From Chromera velia (taxonomy: Eukaryota; Sar; Chromeraceae): a stretch of 22,500 nt of DNA. The position numbers and the translations under genes were made by a program. Within the stretch, counting starts at the first letter, position 1. Each line of letters begins with the position of its first letter. Under the pieces are notes generated by a model. The model searched no databases and was not told the origin of the DNA. It saw only the letters and a list, made by a program, of their open reading frames with translations. The stretch is from NCBI GenBank assembly GCA_018398765.1, contig JAHBMJ010003357.1:15826-38325 (forward strand), in the 5' to 3' direction. Below, piece by piece: positions 22,051 to 22,500 of this stretch.

Positions 22051-22500
22051 ATGTTCTGTGCTTCTTTTTTGTCCCGTACAAGTGCATGTCTTGTGTCTCT
22101 CTCGAGTTCCCTTTGCCTCTTCACGCAGCCCGTCTCTCTGGTCCTTCCTCTTCGACGTACTTCCTCTCAGGTCCACGTCTTCTCAAGTGCGTACTCCACT
22201 ATGGGCGCCTCCGCTTCGGTTGAGTTTGACCCCTTACCCATGTCTCCTTCGCAAGTTAAAGAGACCATTCCGGCGACAGTAAAGGACTTTGAAGAGTTCA
22301 AGAAGGTGATCGACACCTTCGGCACGCTCCGACGGCTGGAGGGATACGAGACAGCCATCCAGATGTACGAGACGCTGAAGAAAGACGCGGATCCTTCCTG
22401 GTCCTTCTACGAGAAGGTGTACCCTTCTATTGTCCGCTTTGCAACTGCCGAAGGCGACTCCCGTTTCACTCTCCTGCGAGCATGCAAAGCCTCCTCCTCT
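22051..22500 (+). CDS. 5' part of a gene with presequence-like N terminus, cut by window end
   Basis: This frame is open from an in-frame TGA at 21949-21951 to the window end. The first ATG is 22051 and 150 codons are visible. Residues 1-50 lack acidic residues, are rich in Ser/Leu, and carry R9, R35 and R36 ahead of TSSQVHVFSSAYST, as in mitochondrial presequences. From M51 the protein reads MGASASVEFDPLPMSPSQ, then a helical, charged domain (EEFKKVIDTFGTLRRLEGYE, later WSFYEKVYPSIVRFA). The second ATG (22201) has a stronger context (A at -3, G at +4) than the first (T at -3, T at +4), and would begin with a myristoylation-type MGxxxS. Family not recognised. The WSFYEKVYPSIVRFA stretch faintly recalls the helical N-terminal part of poly(ADP-ribose) glycohydrolases, but the fragment is too short to claim this. 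Coding status is likely; the start is unsettled. Confidence 0.7.
   Translation, partial: MFCASFLSRTSACLVSLSSSLCLFTQPVSLVLPLRRTSSQVHVFSSAYSTMGASASVEFDPLPMSPSQVKETIPATVKDFEEFKKVIDTFGTLRRLEGYETAIQMYETLKKDADPSWSFYEKVYPSIVRFATAEGDSRFTLLRACKASSS

Overview
The window looks like nuclear DNA of a coccidian apicomplexan, most likely a member of the Sarcocystidae with a large, repeat-rich genome. This is inferred from three things: a RAB28-type GTPase split into eight short exons with ordinary eukaryotic splice sites, TGCATGCA motifs in GC-rich upstream regions, and very low gene density with many di- and tetranucleotide microsatellites. There are no bacterial operons, tRNA or rRNA genes that I could recognise, and no CRISPR array. 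The species is not determined.

Left part (1-7,700): minus-strand coding-like sequence that is mostly broken. An HNH-like zinc-binding ORF lies at 63-356, a diverged ~320-bp duplication at 413-925, and a candidate tryptophan-rich exon at 970-1209. A ~1.45-kb direct repeat follows (2612-4093 and 5822-7322), with an extra tail fragment at 5713-5822. Each copy carries the same long S/Q/P-rich minus-strand frame, and each is interrupted by a stop the other copy lacks, plus one shared stop. Between the copies lies a Q-rich/G-rich frame (4142-5083) with three in-frame stops. (GACA)n tracts sit at the repeat joints.

Middle (7,700-12,860): an unrecognised 170-codon intronless ORF (7706-8218, minus), an AT-rich block with a (TA)n run, a well-conserved-looking minus frame broken by one TAG (10024-10432), a ~225-bp (TG)n tract, and a 168-bp tandem duplication containing two near-identical 69-nt coiled-coil exons.

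The best-supported gene is RAB28 (12863-15664, minus): eight exons, 249 residues, phases agreeing at every junction. It has a WDIGGQ switch II, a degenerate G4 box (LKGD instead of NKxD), one GC-AG intron, a 13-G tract in the last exon and no visible C-terminal prenylation box.

Right part (16,300-22,500): AT-rich blocks flank a ~313-bp satellite-like repeat, followed by a ~0.9-kb purine-only tract, a candidate minus-strand exon (20434-20529), a ~94-bp MITE-like element with inverted ends and a 10-bp flanking duplication (21015-21130), and the 5' end of a plus-strand gene (22051 onward). That gene has a mitochondrial-presequence-like N terminus and a second in-frame ATG that would expose a myristoylation-type MGASAS. 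RAB28 and this gene share an upstream module (GGGGGCCACGGCA, then TGCATGCA, then GGCGGCGCG) in the same gene-relative orientation, about 420-440 bp before their start codons.

The genes do not form an obvious pathway; the window is two genes separated by decayed and repetitive DNA.
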